A stretch of DNA of 64,000 nucleotides from Bdellovibrionia bacterium. GTDB lineage: Bacteria; Bdellovibrionota; Bdellovibrionia; Bdellovibrionales; JAGQZY01. The notes beneath the pieces are model-generated. The model worked only from the letters and a program-made list of their open reading frames with translations, was not told where the DNA came from and did not search any database. Location: assembly GCA_030424715.1 (NCBI GenBank), contig JAUHWH010000002.1:397080-461079 (forward strand). Direction: 5' to 3'. Of this stretch, positions 1 to 7,634 are shown one piece after another (positions within the stretch are counted from its first letter, which is position 1; each line of letters starts with the position of its first letter). A program made the position numbers and the translations under genes.

Positions 1-262
1 CCCCCTCTTCACTGCCCGAAGCATAAGAGGTGTTATATGAGCTACCATCTTCCTCCGGTGAAGACACAAGACTCATAATAACCAGAACGCCTAAAAAGGT
101 AGTAGATCCCCATAAAAGGACACCACCCAGATCAATAGACTTCTTTCCAGGATAAATTTTAAAGAATTTACCAGCGAGATACTTTTTAAAGGCAATAAAC
201 CAATCAACAGGCTTATAGAGAAATTTTCCTACTTTTTTCAAAAATGACTTACATTTATCCAT
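1..262 (-). CDS. virB10: VirB10/TrbI-like secretion channel protein, N-terminal part
   Basis: Only the first 87 codons are in the window; the gene runs off the left edge. The visible part is a basic cytoplasmic head of about 45 residues with many Lys and Phe, one membrane segment (roughly residues 47-66, GVLLWGSTTFLGVLVIMSLV) and the start of a Ser/Glu-rich stretch (SSPEEDGSS). That layout fits VirB10, which spans the inner membrane and reaches the outer-membrane pore. The ATG at 262 shares its A with the TGA of the VirB9 gene (TGATG), so the two are translationally coupled. The call rests on topology and position; the diagnostic C-terminal domain lies outside. Confidence 0.7.
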   Translation of the reverse strand, partial: MDKCKSFLKKVGKFLYKPVDWFIAFKKYLAGKFFKIYPGKKSIDLGGVLLWGSTTFLGVLVIMSLVSSPEEDGSSYNTSYASGSEEG

Positions 263-978
263 CACTGGTAAGACCTCTTTGAAATAATAATTTTCCCCGT
301 CTTTTCACCAAAACGAGCATGCAACGTAAAATCAACAGGCTTTACTATTTTCAGAAACAGTCGATAACGATAGTTTTTAAAATTTCCAAAAATGGTGGGA
401 TCTCGATAGACCACATCAAGGACTTTGAGTTTCTTCCCGCCCCTCGTGACCCACAGTTGATCAGACTTTGGCTTTTCACTCCTTTTTGGAAGAGCAAAGC
501 TACCATCGACAACATAAACATCGTTAAACCTGTGGTAAAAAATGCTCGAAACAAAAATCTCCACATCCCCAGATTTAAAACTGCGACGTTGAAAAGACTT
601 TAGTTTTTTAGCTTTCTTCTCTACCTTTTTAGTACGAGGAGGTTTCCAATAAACCTTAACCAAGTCATCATAATTTTGGCAATGACAGACTTTTAAAATA
701 AAACCAAAGCGCCTCTGTCCACTATAAATAAACAAGTTACTCGAAACTCTTGATAATGGCTGAATGGTGACGTCATTGCCTGTGAACTCCACATTAAAAT
801 AATTACTGTTCCCGCTAACGATTTTTTTTGGCTCGTCAGCAAACTGTAAAACTGTGGAGCGCCCCATAGCAAGAGTGATCACCTTCATTTGACTGGAGTC
901 CATTTCAACAGTTCGGACTCTTGCCAGAGATGAAAAGCTAAAAAATATCATGCAAAGACAAAAAAGAAGCCTTTTCAC
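262..978 (-). CDS. virB9: VirB9/TraK-like outer-membrane complex protein
   Basis: A 238-residue exported protein. It has a cleavable signal peptide (MKRLLFCLCMIFFSFSSLA). A VirB9-type N-terminal beta domain follows: a stretch with VITLAMGRSTVLQF, then IVSGNSNYF, then NLFIYSGQRRFGFIL, the usual 'threshold-of-periplasmic-beta-sandwich' pattern of this family. A basic linker (about residues 115-130) leads to a second beta-rich domain that ends in GKIIISKRSYQ. VirB9 sits in the periplasm and binds VirB10 and VirB7 in the outer-membrane core. Its ATG overlaps the stop of virB8 (ATGA) and its stop overlaps the start of virB10. The family call is by pattern and order, so exact subfamily (TrbG, TraK, VirB9) is open. 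Confidence 0.75.
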   Translation of the reverse strand: MKRLLFCLCMIFFSFSSLARVRTVEMDSSQMKVITLAMGRSTVLQFADEPKKIVSGNSNYFNVEFTGNDVTIQPLSRVSSNLFIYSGQRRFGFILKVCHCQNYDDLVKVYWKPPRTKKVEKKAKKLKSFQRRSFKSGDVEIFVSSIFYHRFNDVYVVDGSFALPKRSEKPKSDQLWVTRGGKKLKVLDVVYRDPTIFGNFKNYRYRLFLKIVKPVDFTLHARFGEKTGKIIISKRSYQ

Positions 979-1568
979 CTCTCAAACTCCGTAATCGAGT
1001 TGATATAAAGCCCCTTAAGGTTCCATTTATTAGGAGTGTCCGCTACGATTTCAAGATGAACTTCAAGAGGCCTCACCGCTTTAACCTTCTTTCCCACAGA
1101 AACCACCCGATCCATCTTAATTTCAACATGATCATCCTTAAGGACGATGCTTTGAATAACCACATTTTGAGCAATCTTATTTTTTTCTACAAAGTCTTTT
1201 GATTTCTCAAACTGACGGGTCATTTTCTTGAGCAAGCCATAGGTCACATAGGGTGAAACATTTCTCACCAAAGCCTCAATGTTGTAAGTCTTCCACTGGT
1301 ATCGTTGCAAAATAAAATTGCGAGCCGATTTTTCCACGTCTGCTTCGACAATTTCTGGACTTTGTCTTTTGCCGATAAAATAAAGACTTTCTGACTCAGT
1401 CAAAGCGACTACAAGTGTGTCCTTATTGAGCAAGTAAATACAGCTTACAACCAGTAAAAAGTTTGAGACCAAAAGAGCCAAGATGACTTTCCTTAAGTTT
1501 CTCATTAGTACATTAATGCGAACCCATTGATTAACGGGCTCTAAACTCTTATTTTCTAGATTAATCAT
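975..1568 (-). CDS. virB8: VirB8-like inner-membrane assembly protein
   Basis: I choose the ATG at 1568 because GGAAGAGG precedes it by a normal distance; a longer frame up to 1691 would run through the end of the VirB6 gene. The 197-residue product has a short cytoplasmic tail, one membrane helix (about 28-50, VILALLVSNFLLVVSCIYLL) and a periplasmic domain with a VirB8-type stretch (ARNFILQRYQWKTYNIE, then NVSPYVTYGLLKKM) and a C-terminal beta sheet. VirB8 nucleates the channel. It overlaps virB6 by 8 bases and virB9 by 4. Confidence 0.72.
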   Translation of the reverse strand: MINLENKSLEPVNQWVRINVLMRNLRKVILALLVSNFLLVVSCIYLLNKDTLVVALTESESLYFIGKRQSPEIVEADVEKSARNFILQRYQWKTYNIEALVRNVSPYVTYGLLKKMTRQFEKSKDFVEKNKIAQNVVIQSIVLKDDHVEIKMDRVVSVGKKVKAVRPLEVHLEIVADTPNKWNLKGLYINSITEFER

Positions 1569-2535
1569 TTTTACCTCTTCCCCCTTTGATTGATTGTTTT
1601 CCTGATTGAAAGCCCTGGCTGGAAATATCTCTTGAAACGCTTGCTGGCTTTCTTGCATTACTTGATGAAGCTCGATTGGCCTTAAATTCATTTACAGCAC
1701 GACCGGCTGAACGAACACCTTGGGCTGCCACTGACTTGCCTCGGTCTTTTGCAAACCTTCCGGCCTTCTTAATTTGATTCATAACGATTTTCTGGGAAGC
1801 CAACGCTGGAGCCGCAGCAAGACTGGCTGAGTAAGCTGCAAAATCTCCTGATAAAAAGGCTTTTGTCGCCACTGGAATAAACAGCATACTAGCACCAATA
1901 AAAAGATTGATGACTATCAGTAAAATGGCGTTATAATTATCACCATCAGCAATGGGCGCATGAGTGGTATACTTTAATAGAATGACACCGAGGATACTCC
2001 ATAAAATTTTCCAGCACATGACAGTACAAAGACTGCGATAGAGCCCTTTTGCTATATTTGCCGTAGATTCTGGAATGTAAGCTAAAATCATCAGTGGTGA
2101 AATCACAAAAAGAATCGCCCAACAAAAATGCACCATCGCATCAGCAAAAAAAGCTCCAAGATAAGCAAAAATAAAAGCGAGAAGACTAAACATCCAAATA
2201 ATAGTCTCTTTAAATTGATGCCAACTCAGCTCAACACCTTGAATAAAGCCCCAGACTTCTTCAAGAACCTGATTGATATGAGGCTTTGGACTAATGGACT
2301 CCACAATACCGTCACCAATAAGAGCTATGGTATGGATCACCTCTTCAAAACTTATAAGAAGAAGCATTGAAATCAGAGCCCGTTTGATCACCCTCAGTGC
2401 ATCAGGCTGTCTTTCTGGCAATTTAAAAAACTCTAATATAATTAAAAGCAATGTGAGTGGAACAATGGAAAGCCAATAAATTTCAACAAGGCTTCCGCGC
2501 AACTCACGGCAAACTTCAGGCAGCCAGTCATACAT
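1561..2535 (-). CDS. virB6: VirB6/TrbL-like polytopic membrane protein
   Basis: A 324-residue protein with about seven hydrophobic segments: around residues 19-37, 52-68, 108-133, 134-155, 165-190, 203-222. A long Ala/Arg/Ser-rich hydrophilic tail follows (after about 235). Multi-pass core plus hydrophilic tail is the VirB6/TrbL plan; these proteins form the inner-membrane part of the substrate path. The ATG shares its A with the stop codon of the VirB5-like gene (TAATG). Sequence in this family diverges strongly, so the call depends on topology and operon position between VirB5 and VirB8. Confidence 0.68.
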   Translation of the reverse strand: MYDWLPEVCRELRGSLVEIYWLSIVPLTLLLIILEFFKLPERQPDALRVIKRALISMLLLISFEEVIHTIALIGDGIVESISPKPHINQVLEEVWGFIQGVELSWHQFKETIIWMFSLLAFIFAYLGAFFADAMVHFCWAILFVISPLMILAYIPESTANIAKGLYRSLCTVMCWKILWSILGVILLKYTTHAPIADGDNYNAILLIVINLFIGASMLFIPVATKAFLSGDFAAYSASLAAAPALASQKIVMNQIKKAGRFAKDRGKSVAAQGVRSAGRAVNEFKANRASSSNARKPASVSRDISSQGFQSGKQSIKGGRGKND

Positions 2536-3227
2536 TAAAACTTAGGCGTCTCGAAGTTGGCGTCAAAATTCTTAAAGCTTTTACTCAGGTCATCGGTGAC
2601 TTTCTGATAGTGAAAGTTGGATTCTTTAGCAGCCTTATTGGTATAAGCCAATTTTTCACTTTGCAGCTTTAACATCTGACCATTGACCTTAAGTAGCTGG
2701 TTGAGCGTATGCAAAATAGCGGCATTGGTTTGAACGTTCACCCGAGCTGCACCCTTGGGACTAGCTGAAATGGCTTGCCTCGAAATACGCCTTGAGTTTT
2801 GCTCCTGAGCCTTGGCGTAGAGCTGAAGCGAGTTCCAGATTTTAATACTCTCGGCCACCGTTTCATCGTGAAGCTTTATAAGAAGTTCCTCTTTTCCCTT
2901 CGGTACGGCTCCATAGAGTTTTTCCACCTCACTCATGGCTCGTTTAAAGGATTTTAGCTCGCTCAATATTTTCTCATCCTCGATGGGAAGACTTTCAAGA
3001 AGCGTAATGGCTTCATTAAGCCCGTCATTGATAGAGCGAAACATCTCCTTATGATTACGAGCATTTTCATAGATGGTTCGCATCTGCTGATACTGCTTCA
3101 CAGCCTGGGCAATGATTTCTATCAAATAGGGAACCATGATGGCGGCATCGGCACCGAACATGGCTCGACTGGGTTTTGGACCAAAGCTGATAAAAAAGGC
3201 ACACAACAAAATAATAGGTGCTTTCAC
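2535..3227 (-). CDS. VirB5/TrbJ-like exported pilus-tip/adhesin component
   Basis: The frame is open from 3272, but the likely start is GTG at 3227, one base after the stop of the preceding gene, with GGAGGAG about 9 bases upstream; this makes a proper signal peptide (APIILLCAFFISFGPKPSRA). The mature part is almost wholly alpha-helical and charged, with a segment IEIIAQAVKQYQQMRTIYENA typical of TrbJ/VirB5 proteins that sit at the pilus tip or in the periplasm. The product is 230 residues. Its stop overlaps the VirB6 start. Confidence 0.68.
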   Translation of the reverse strand: MKAPIILLCAFFISFGPKPSRAMFGADAAIMVPYLIEIIAQAVKQYQQMRTIYENARNHKEMFRSINDGLNEAITLLESLPIEDEKILSELKSFKRAMSEVEKLYGAVPKGKEELLIKLHDETVAESIKIWNSLQLYAKAQEQNSRRISRQAISASPKGAARVNVQTNAAILHTLNQLLKVNGQMLKLQSEKLAYTNKAAKESNFHYQKVTDDLSKSFKNFDANFETPKF

Positions 3228-3228
3228 G

Positions 3229-4302
3229 TTAGTTTTCTCCTCCTTGTAATTGGTTATTTTGATCTTCAACAATTTTTTCTAAAACTTCTATGTAACTTAA
3301 ATCGGGGTGCTTCTCTTGATACTCGTTGATGACAGTCTTATCCTTGGGATCAGTGGTGCATATCCAATAGGAAAGTGGATCAGGCTCAATTTTTAAAATA
3401 GCCTTCTCCTCATCCTGAATATACAAATGTTCTGAAAAGCGTCCTTTCTCGGACCTTAACGACTTAACGGCTTCCACTTCGGCATCATTAAGAGACAAGA
3501 TATTTTGAAACTCATCCCAATCAACACCCCGCTGTTTTAATAAAATACGGCTAGGAGTATTCTGCATAATGGCAGCGGCCACCTCCTCATCGAACATAAA
3601 ATCTTTTATGGACTGGGTGACTCCCCAAATGCCCCCGTAAAACTTGCGCATAGTCCGGTAGCACTCGATAACAAACTGAGCCGCACTTTCGTTTTGCAGC
3701 AACTTCCAAATCTCGTCGATCACGACGAGATATCGTTGACTGGGATTCCTCGCTGCCTCATTCATAATGTGCTCAGTTAAAATCAAGAGCAAAACTTTTT
3801 GCAAGTCGGGATAAACATCAAGCCCCTTGACCTCAATGGAGACTAAAGGCTTTGATAAAACAATATTAGTCTGCCCATCAAGAAGTTTTCCGTAAGCCGT
3901 ATTCCCCGTCCATGAGTAAAGAATGTCAGCATACTTTCTCATCTCTGACAGCCGGTGCTTCTCCAAAACTTTCCGAAAATCAGTCAAAGTGGGAGACTGA
4001 CCCTTAGAGTTAGCGTAAGTGTCAGCAATGGCTTGCTCTAAAAGAGCCTTTTCCCGTTTAGGAAGCCCCTTGCTGTCATCTTCTTTACAAATGGACTCAA
4101 TGACACCCAAAAGAAGCTTTCTCTTTGTTGGGCTCGCCTGAGTCTCCCCTTCCTCAAGTTGAAAAGCATTAAGAACAAGACCACTATCAAGGCTTAGATC
4201 AATAAACTGTCCATCAAGAGCTTCAACCATTCCCTTTGACGAAGCGCCATTATCGACCCATACTACCTTTGACTTTGAATCACTATATTTCTTCTTAGCC
4301 AT
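3229..4302 (-). CDS. virB4: VirB4/TraC-type ATPase, C-terminal half (Walker B part)
   Basis: A 357-residue P-loop ATPase half. It starts with the strand that normally follows the Walker A helix in VirB4 (VVWVDNGASSKGMVEALDG), then has Walker B with the catalytic Glu (RYLVVIDEIWKLL, about residues 191-203). Next come the conserved helix YRTMRKFYGGIWGVTQSIKDF and the family segment NTPSRILLKQ. It lacks Walker A, which is at the end of the gene just upstream. ATG and upstream stop share one base (TAATG). No residues seem lost at the joint. The two halves would have to associate, or a -1 ribosome slip at the overlap would make one chain. VirB4 energises pilus assembly and substrate transfer at the inner membrane. 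Confidence 0.85.
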   Translation of the reverse strand: MAKKKYSDSKSKVVWVDNGASSKGMVEALDGQFIDLSLDSGLVLNAFQLEEGETQASPTKRKLLLGVIESICKEDDSKGLPKREKALLEQAIADTYANSKGQSPTLTDFRKVLEKHRLSEMRKYADILYSWTGNTAYGKLLDGQTNIVLSKPLVSIEVKGLDVYPDLQKVLLLILTEHIMNEAARNPSQRYLVVIDEIWKLLQNESAAQFVIECYRTMRKFYGGIWGVTQSIKDFMFDEEVAAAIMQNTPSRILLKQRGVDWDEFQNILSLNDAEVEAVKSLRSEKGRFSEHLYIQDEEKAILKIEPDPLSYWICTTDPKDKTVINEYQEKHPDLSYIEVLEKIVEDQNNQLQGGEN

Positions 4303-5699
4303 TAGTTTTGGTCCCCCATGAACATTAAAATCAATTGATTGATCGTAAAACTCTTGCCACTGCCACTTGAACCAACAACAAAGCCGTTCCAGTTGGGAAG
4401 CTCCGGTGCGAAAGGATCAATTGATACCAACACATTTTCGCGATTTGGGATCAGGCAACTTGATTTCTTGTTACCTCGCCAATAGGAAAATGCAGGGATC
4501 AGGTGGGAAAGATTAGAGGACTTCATCTTCTTTGCACGATTGAGCTTACAGTGACCGGGAGCGCTCTTCATAAAAGCATCAAAGGTGGCATAGGTTTCAA
4601 CAAGACCTTCAGCATGATTAAGACTTTTAAAGGTTCGCAAAACCTCATTGGATCTTTCTTCAAGCTCTCGGTCAGTTTCTCCCCAAATGATCACATTAAG
4701 GTCCACCTCAACAATTTTCTCGGAGCTATCAATAATTTCTGATAGCAAGCCCTCAATTTGCCCAAGCTTTGATTCACTCTCAAGATCACTGACGTTACTG
4801 CTGCCACTGACCATGGAATGAGTAAGCCTACGCTTTAATTGCAACTTGTTATACTCTTGGGATTGATCACAAACTTTAACCACTTGGCTGACCCAACAAT
4901 GAAAGGACATTCCAAGAAGAGCATTGATCAGCCCTGAATGAGTGGTATCAGGAAGAGTCTTAAGACTTATCACTCGAAACTTATATTTTCCAATTTCAAT
5001 ATGATCTTTTGCCAGGTGGATGTCACTCAGTAGAGTCTGCGAAAGAAGCGAGCTTGGAGAAAAGACTTTTGGCCCTTTTAATTTTGGTGGCTCTTGTTTC
5101 TCAGAGCGTGCCAAGTTAAAATGTTCATAAAGCAGTGAAAACCACTCTTTTTTCGTAAGTCTTTTAGAGAACAAACCGCAGTCAATCAGAGAAGATTCCA
5201 CTTGGCTTGCTGCCCGCTCAAAGTCCTCTACATGATGTTTGAAGTTTTCTTTTTCGACCTGTTCAAACTCCCCACTTTTCTGAAAGAGCTTCTGCTTTTT
5301 AAACGAGTGAGGCTTCCCTTTAAAGAAAAGATAGATTTCAGGTGAGAAAAACCGCTTCTGCTCAATGCCACCTCTTAAATGCTTAGCTCTTGACTCCAGA
5401 ATCTTGTCATAATTTTCTATAGGACAAGATTTTGACAATCCAATGTGATTATTCACACTCTCTTTCACATTAGGGGTTAAGCGGTAAAGAAACTGTAATG
5501 AACTTCCCTCTGGAAGACTCGTCACCAAGTTCTCTACTTTCCTTGTGAACTGATTAATCTCATCTTCAGCAGCACAAGAAATATCTTTTCCCTTAAGCTT
5601 AAAGCCACAGCCCATGGACCCATCACCAAAAACCAAATGATCGCCAAAGAAATGCCAAAAATTTAAAAAGCTTCCAATATTATTAAGACTTAGTGACAA
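4302..5699 (-). CDS. virB4: VirB4/TraC-type ATPase, N-terminal half (Walker A part)
   Basis: 465 residues, starting at TTG 5699 inside the end of the VirB3 gene (17-base overlap). It carries the VirB4 N-terminal domain (start FLNFWHFFGDHLVFGDGSMG), the middle region, and near the C-terminus the Walker A loop VGSSGSGKSFT (about residues 443-453). The reading frame stops only about 17 residues after the P-loop, then the next gene restarts at once. Together the halves total 822 residues, a normal VirB4/TraC length. A split exactly between Walker A and Walker B is unusual. A sequencing error is possible, but clean one-base coupling is used elsewhere in this operon (VirB2/VirB3, VirB5/VirB6, VirB9/VirB10). 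Confidence 0.83.
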   Translation of the reverse strand: MSLSLNNIGSFLNFWHFFGDHLVFGDGSMGCGFKLKGKDISCAAEDEINQFTRKVENLVTSLPEGSSLQFLYRLTPNVKESVNNHIGLSKSCPIENYDKILESRAKHLRGGIEQKRFFSPEIYLFFKGKPHSFKKQKLFQKSGEFEQVEKENFKHHVEDFERAASQVESSLIDCGLFSKRLTKKEWFSLLYEHFNLARSEKQEPPKLKGPKVFSPSSLLSQTLLSDIHLAKDHIEIGKYKFRVISLKTLPDTTHSGLINALLGMSFHCWVSQVVKVCDQSQEYNKLQLKRRLTHSMVSGSSNVSDLESESKLGQIEGLLSEIIDSSEKIVEVDLNVIIWGETDRELEERSNEVLRTFKSLNHAEGLVETYATFDAFMKSAPGHCKLNRAKKMKSSNLSHLIPAFSYWRGNKKSSCLIPNRENVLVSIDPFAPELPNWNGFVVGSSGSGKSFTINQLILMFMGDQN

Positions 5700-6003
5700 T
5701 TTCTTTTACCCTTTCCTTTTCCTTCTCAAGTTTCTTTCCGGCAAAAAACACCCCTGGAAGAATAGAAAACCTGATAAAATCTTGTAAGAACCGATCCGGC
5801 TTTCCCTTTTTGCCAAAGTAAACAACGGCTAACAAAACCCCAGGCAGCCCAAAGACCATGATTCCAGCAAGACTTGTTTGCCCGAAGATGATGTTCATGG
5901 TGGAAGCAAACACCCCCAACCCTAGAACATCAAAAAGCTCCATACCTAAAAAGCGAATCTGTGAATCAAGGTTTCTGTGAACAACCGACTGATCAAGCCC
6001 CAT
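5683..6003 (-). CDS. virB3: VirB3/TraL-like inner-membrane protein
   Basis: I use the ATG at 6003 (start MGLDQSVVHRNLD), which shares a base with the VirB2 stop (TAATG); the open frame runs further up only through VirB2. The 106-residue product has a VirB3-like opening (short charged head followed by two close hydrophobic segments, about residues 23-40 and 43-64) and a basic tail rich in Lys/Glu. VirB3 works with VirB4 in pilus biogenesis, and the gene lies directly before virB4 as in most systems. Confidence 0.75.
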   Translation of the reverse strand: MGLDQSVVHRNLDSQIRFLGMELFDVLGLGVFASTMNIIFGQTSLAGIMVFGLPGVLLAVVYFGKKGKPDRFLQDFIRFSILPGVFFAGKKLEKEKERVKEIVTKS

Positions 6004-6305
6004 TAGTTTAAAGCCCTCTGTAGCCAACCGATAATGTAGGGGGCAAGGAAACCCACGCCACTTCCGATCAGACAGAACCAAATTTTAGACTTAGCCCCTT
6101 CATTCCCGGTTGCCGCTAGTATTCCAGCTATCACAAGACCAAGAACACTCATCACGGGCAGCAAGAATGATGAAAATTGTTGCTGTAAATTGGCCATTTT
6201 ATTTTCAAAACCTGACTTCACGACGGCTGCTTCTAGAAGTTCAGGGCATACAATTAAAAACGCTGTGAAAACTCCAAACAAAATTAAATTTTGACGAGTC
6301 ATCAT
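6003..6305 (-). CDS. virB2: VirB2/TrbC-like pilin
   Basis: The start is ATG 6305 (or the adjacent 6302), with AAGGAGG upstream. The 100-residue product has a long hydrophobic leader ending near LEAAVVKSG, a short polar loop, and two membrane helices (LLPVMSVLGLVIAGILAAT and IWFCLIGSGVGFLAPYIIGW) separated by a small basic loop (GNEGAKSK). This is the architecture of conjugative pilins of the VirB2/TrbC family. The stop codon overlaps the VirB3 start. It is the first recognisable channel gene of the operon. Confidence 0.78.
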   Translation of the reverse strand: MMTRQNLILFGVFTAFLIVCPELLEAAVVKSGFENKMANLQQQFSSFLLPVMSVLGLVIAGILAATGNEGAKSKIWFCLIGSGVGFLAPYIIGWLQRALN

Positions 6306-6309
6306 AATA

Positions 6310-6696
6310 TTAAATAACCTCCTTATTTGGATTGACTTCTTTTTTAAACGAGTCCTCTTCGTCAAGACTGACTACAAGAAGTTTTGAAAAAGGAGCTGCT
6401 TGAATCAATATCTGACCGGTAGACTTATTTAAAATTCCCTCTCCTTGAAAAAAACGACCGCCACCGCCTTGACGCTCTTTAACGGCAATCAAGCGGTAAC
6501 GACAGTGGTCGTCTGTTCCACCAACAAACTTTAAAAAATAGTCATTGTTTGGAAAGAAATTCAGCACCAGGCGATAGTCCCCAGTATCTTCATTGTAGTA
6601 GGCCACTCCAGCCATATCCCTATTTTGAGTTTGTGGACAGTGCCACCATAAATAAAAACGCTCATCCAACTTTTTTTCATTCATTGCCCTATTCAT
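6310..6696 (-). CDS. Conserved-looking hypothetical protein of the conjugation operon
   Basis: 128 residues, no signal peptide and no membrane segment; I do not recognise the family. It is beta-rich with aromatic clusters (YLWWHCPQTQ, YRLVLNFFPNNDYFL) and a Gly run (KERQGGGGRFFQGEG) that could be a flexible loop. The ATG overlaps the stop of the small gene before it (ATGA), and GAGGGG lies about 10 bases upstream. It ends 4 bases before the VirB2 start, so it is translated with the channel genes. A cytoplasmic accessory or regulatory role is possible but unproven. Confidence 0.6.
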   Translation of the reverse strand: MNRAMNEKKLDERFYLWWHCPQTQNRDMAGVAYYNEDTGDYRLVLNFFPNNDYFLKFVGGTDDHCRYRLIAVKERQGGGGRFFQGEGILNKSTGQILIQAAPFSKLLVVSLDEEDSFKKEVNPNKEVI

Positions 6697-6830
6697 AAAC
6701 TTTTCACCCCTCTGTATTGTTTTCTTATTCGTTTTAGTTTCTCTTTGACCCGTTTACGGTACTTCTTCTCGTAACCGACCCCACCTCTTTGCATCTCTGT
6801 TTTTTCACTCACAAAATCGAGCTCTTTCAT
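6693..6830 (-). CDS. Small basic protein in the conjugation operon
   Basis: 45 residues from the ATG at 6830, chosen because AAAGGAGA sits 8 bases before it; the frame is open further up to 6878. The C-terminal half is strongly basic (KKYRKRVKEKLKRIRKQYRG), which could bind nucleic acid or simply be a short helix. The stop overlaps the next start (ATGA). No family recognised. The good ribosome site and tight packing support a real gene. Confidence 0.5.
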   Translation of the reverse strand: MKELDFVSEKTEMQRGGVGYEKKYRKRVKEKLKRIRKQYRGVKSL

Positions 6831-6878
6831 TTCGTAATCTCCTTTATTAAACGCCTTCCTAAAAGAACGTTTTCCCAT

Positions 6879-7163
6879 TTATGTTTTTCTTCTCCGGCGG
6901 GAAGCAAAACTGAAAATTTCCACAAGATCCAGAGTTCGCCCCAGTCGCTCTTGATGAGCTTCAATCGTTCCCATCCATGTTTTCTTTTTAACCTCAATAA
7001 ACCCACAGGTTTTACACCTGTACTGAGCACCGACTTTTTCTTCAGTCACCACCCCACAACGCAGACAACTCTTAGGCCGCTTATGTTTCGTTTGACACCT
7101 CCCTTTTTGTTGGCAGAATTTAGTTTCTGCCGGTGTGTTGTGAGAGCTTAACGCTGCTCTCAC
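6879..7163 (-). CDS. Zinc-ribbon protein, first gene of the conjugation operon
   Basis: About 94 residues with one four-cysteine zinc ribbon in the middle (CLRCG, 11 residues, CKTCG), a His/Lys-rich head and a basic tail (SRRRRKT). Such ribbons occur in small regulators and adaptor proteins. The start is uncertain. The frame is open from a TTG at 7166. The sigma-54 promoter predicted at 7174-7190 would begin the transcript near 7163, where a GTG occurs. GGGAGGTG near 7100 looks like a ribosome site, but no ordinary start follows it in frame. No function can be assigned. Confidence 0.5.
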   Translation of the reverse strand: MRAALSSHNTPAETKFCQQKGRCQTKHKRPKSCLRCGVVTEEKVGAQYRCKTCGFIEVKKKTWMGTIEAHQERLGRTLDLVEIFSFASRRRRKT

Positions 7164-7173
7164 CAAACACTAT

Positions 7174-7190
7174 TGCCAAGGACGTACCAA
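7174..7190 (-). promoter_or_regulatory. Sigma-54 (-24/-12) promoter of the conjugation operon
   Basis: On the minus strand the sequence is TTGGTACGTCCTTGGCA. It has GG and GC exactly 10 bases apart and matches 11 of the 13 defined positions of the sigma-54 consensus (TTGGCACG, 4 free bases, TTGCW). Transcription would start near 7163. A perfect 8-base-pair stem-loop (GTGAGAGC, 8-base loop, GCTCTCAC; 7140-7163) would form the very 5' end of that transcript. Palindromes lie about 108 bases upstream of the start and beyond. Not shown experimentally. Confidence 0.65.
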
Positions 7191-7262
7191 AAAACGAATT
7201 TCGGATTTATTAAATGAATTTAAGGGATTAGAAAATGTCGCTATTTTAAGAGAGGTTGATTT

Positions 7263-7349
7263 TGATTTAGTTTTGAATCAGTTTTTTGCGAGTACAAATG
7301 TACGGATAGTAGAGTGAATCAATTTTGAATTGTGATTCGGTTTTGAACT
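7263..7349. promoter_or_regulatory. Cluster of 18-base palindromic activator sites upstream of the conjugation operon
   Basis: Three 18-base blocks resemble the palindrome TGATTCAAGTTTGAATCA found before the response-regulator gene. They are 7263-7280 (TGATTTAGTTTTGAATCA, 15 of 18 matching), 7315-7332 (TGAATCAATTTTGAATTG, 14 of 18) and 7332-7349 (12 of 18). Their spacing from the sigma-54 promoter, about 108-178 bases, is normal for enhancers bound by NtrC-type activators. A short inverted repeat GTACA-AA-TGTAC lies between them at 7292-7303. Which protein binds is inferred, not shown. Confidence 0.55.
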
Positions 7350-7453
7350 GCGTGTTTAATTGTTAATTGCAGACTGAGCATTTAAAAAATTGTCAACTGG
7401 GCAAAAGACCACTCACCCAGTTAATAACTGCGAAACCATGTCAATTCTTTAAT

Positions 7454-7552
7454 ATTGTCATCCTGAACGAAGTGAAGGATCTTACACTAAAAATCATGAA
7501 TAATAACAAAACTTAGTAATGACGGATTCTTCGCTGCGCTCAGAATGACAAT
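7454..7552. repeat. Long inverted repeat of the common GTCATyCTGArCG type
   Basis: Two 28-base arms (7454-7481 and 7525-7552) are inverted copies with 23 of 28 positions matching. They begin ATTGTCATCCTGAACGAAGT and the loop is 43 bases. The core GTCATCCTGA..GAAG.GAAGGATC is a dispersed repeat I have seen in many unrelated bacterial genomes, so this looks like a small non-coding mobile or palindromic element. It lies between the end of the kinase gene and the conjugation promoter and may also stop transcription. A second shorter stem (AACTGGG/CCCAGTT) sits at 7395-7422. Confidence 0.7.
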
Positions 7553-7634
7553 ACGAAAAAAGTCCCAATAACTAAACTATTAAAATAACTAAAATTTTTT
7601 AAATTTTTAGCCCAAAGATCAGCATTAGCGACAA

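Noticed and set aside
6827..7030. Open frame of 67 codons overlapping the zinc-ribbon gene
   Set aside because: It runs in another frame through a region where the four-Cys ribbon is clear, and it has no domain or good start.
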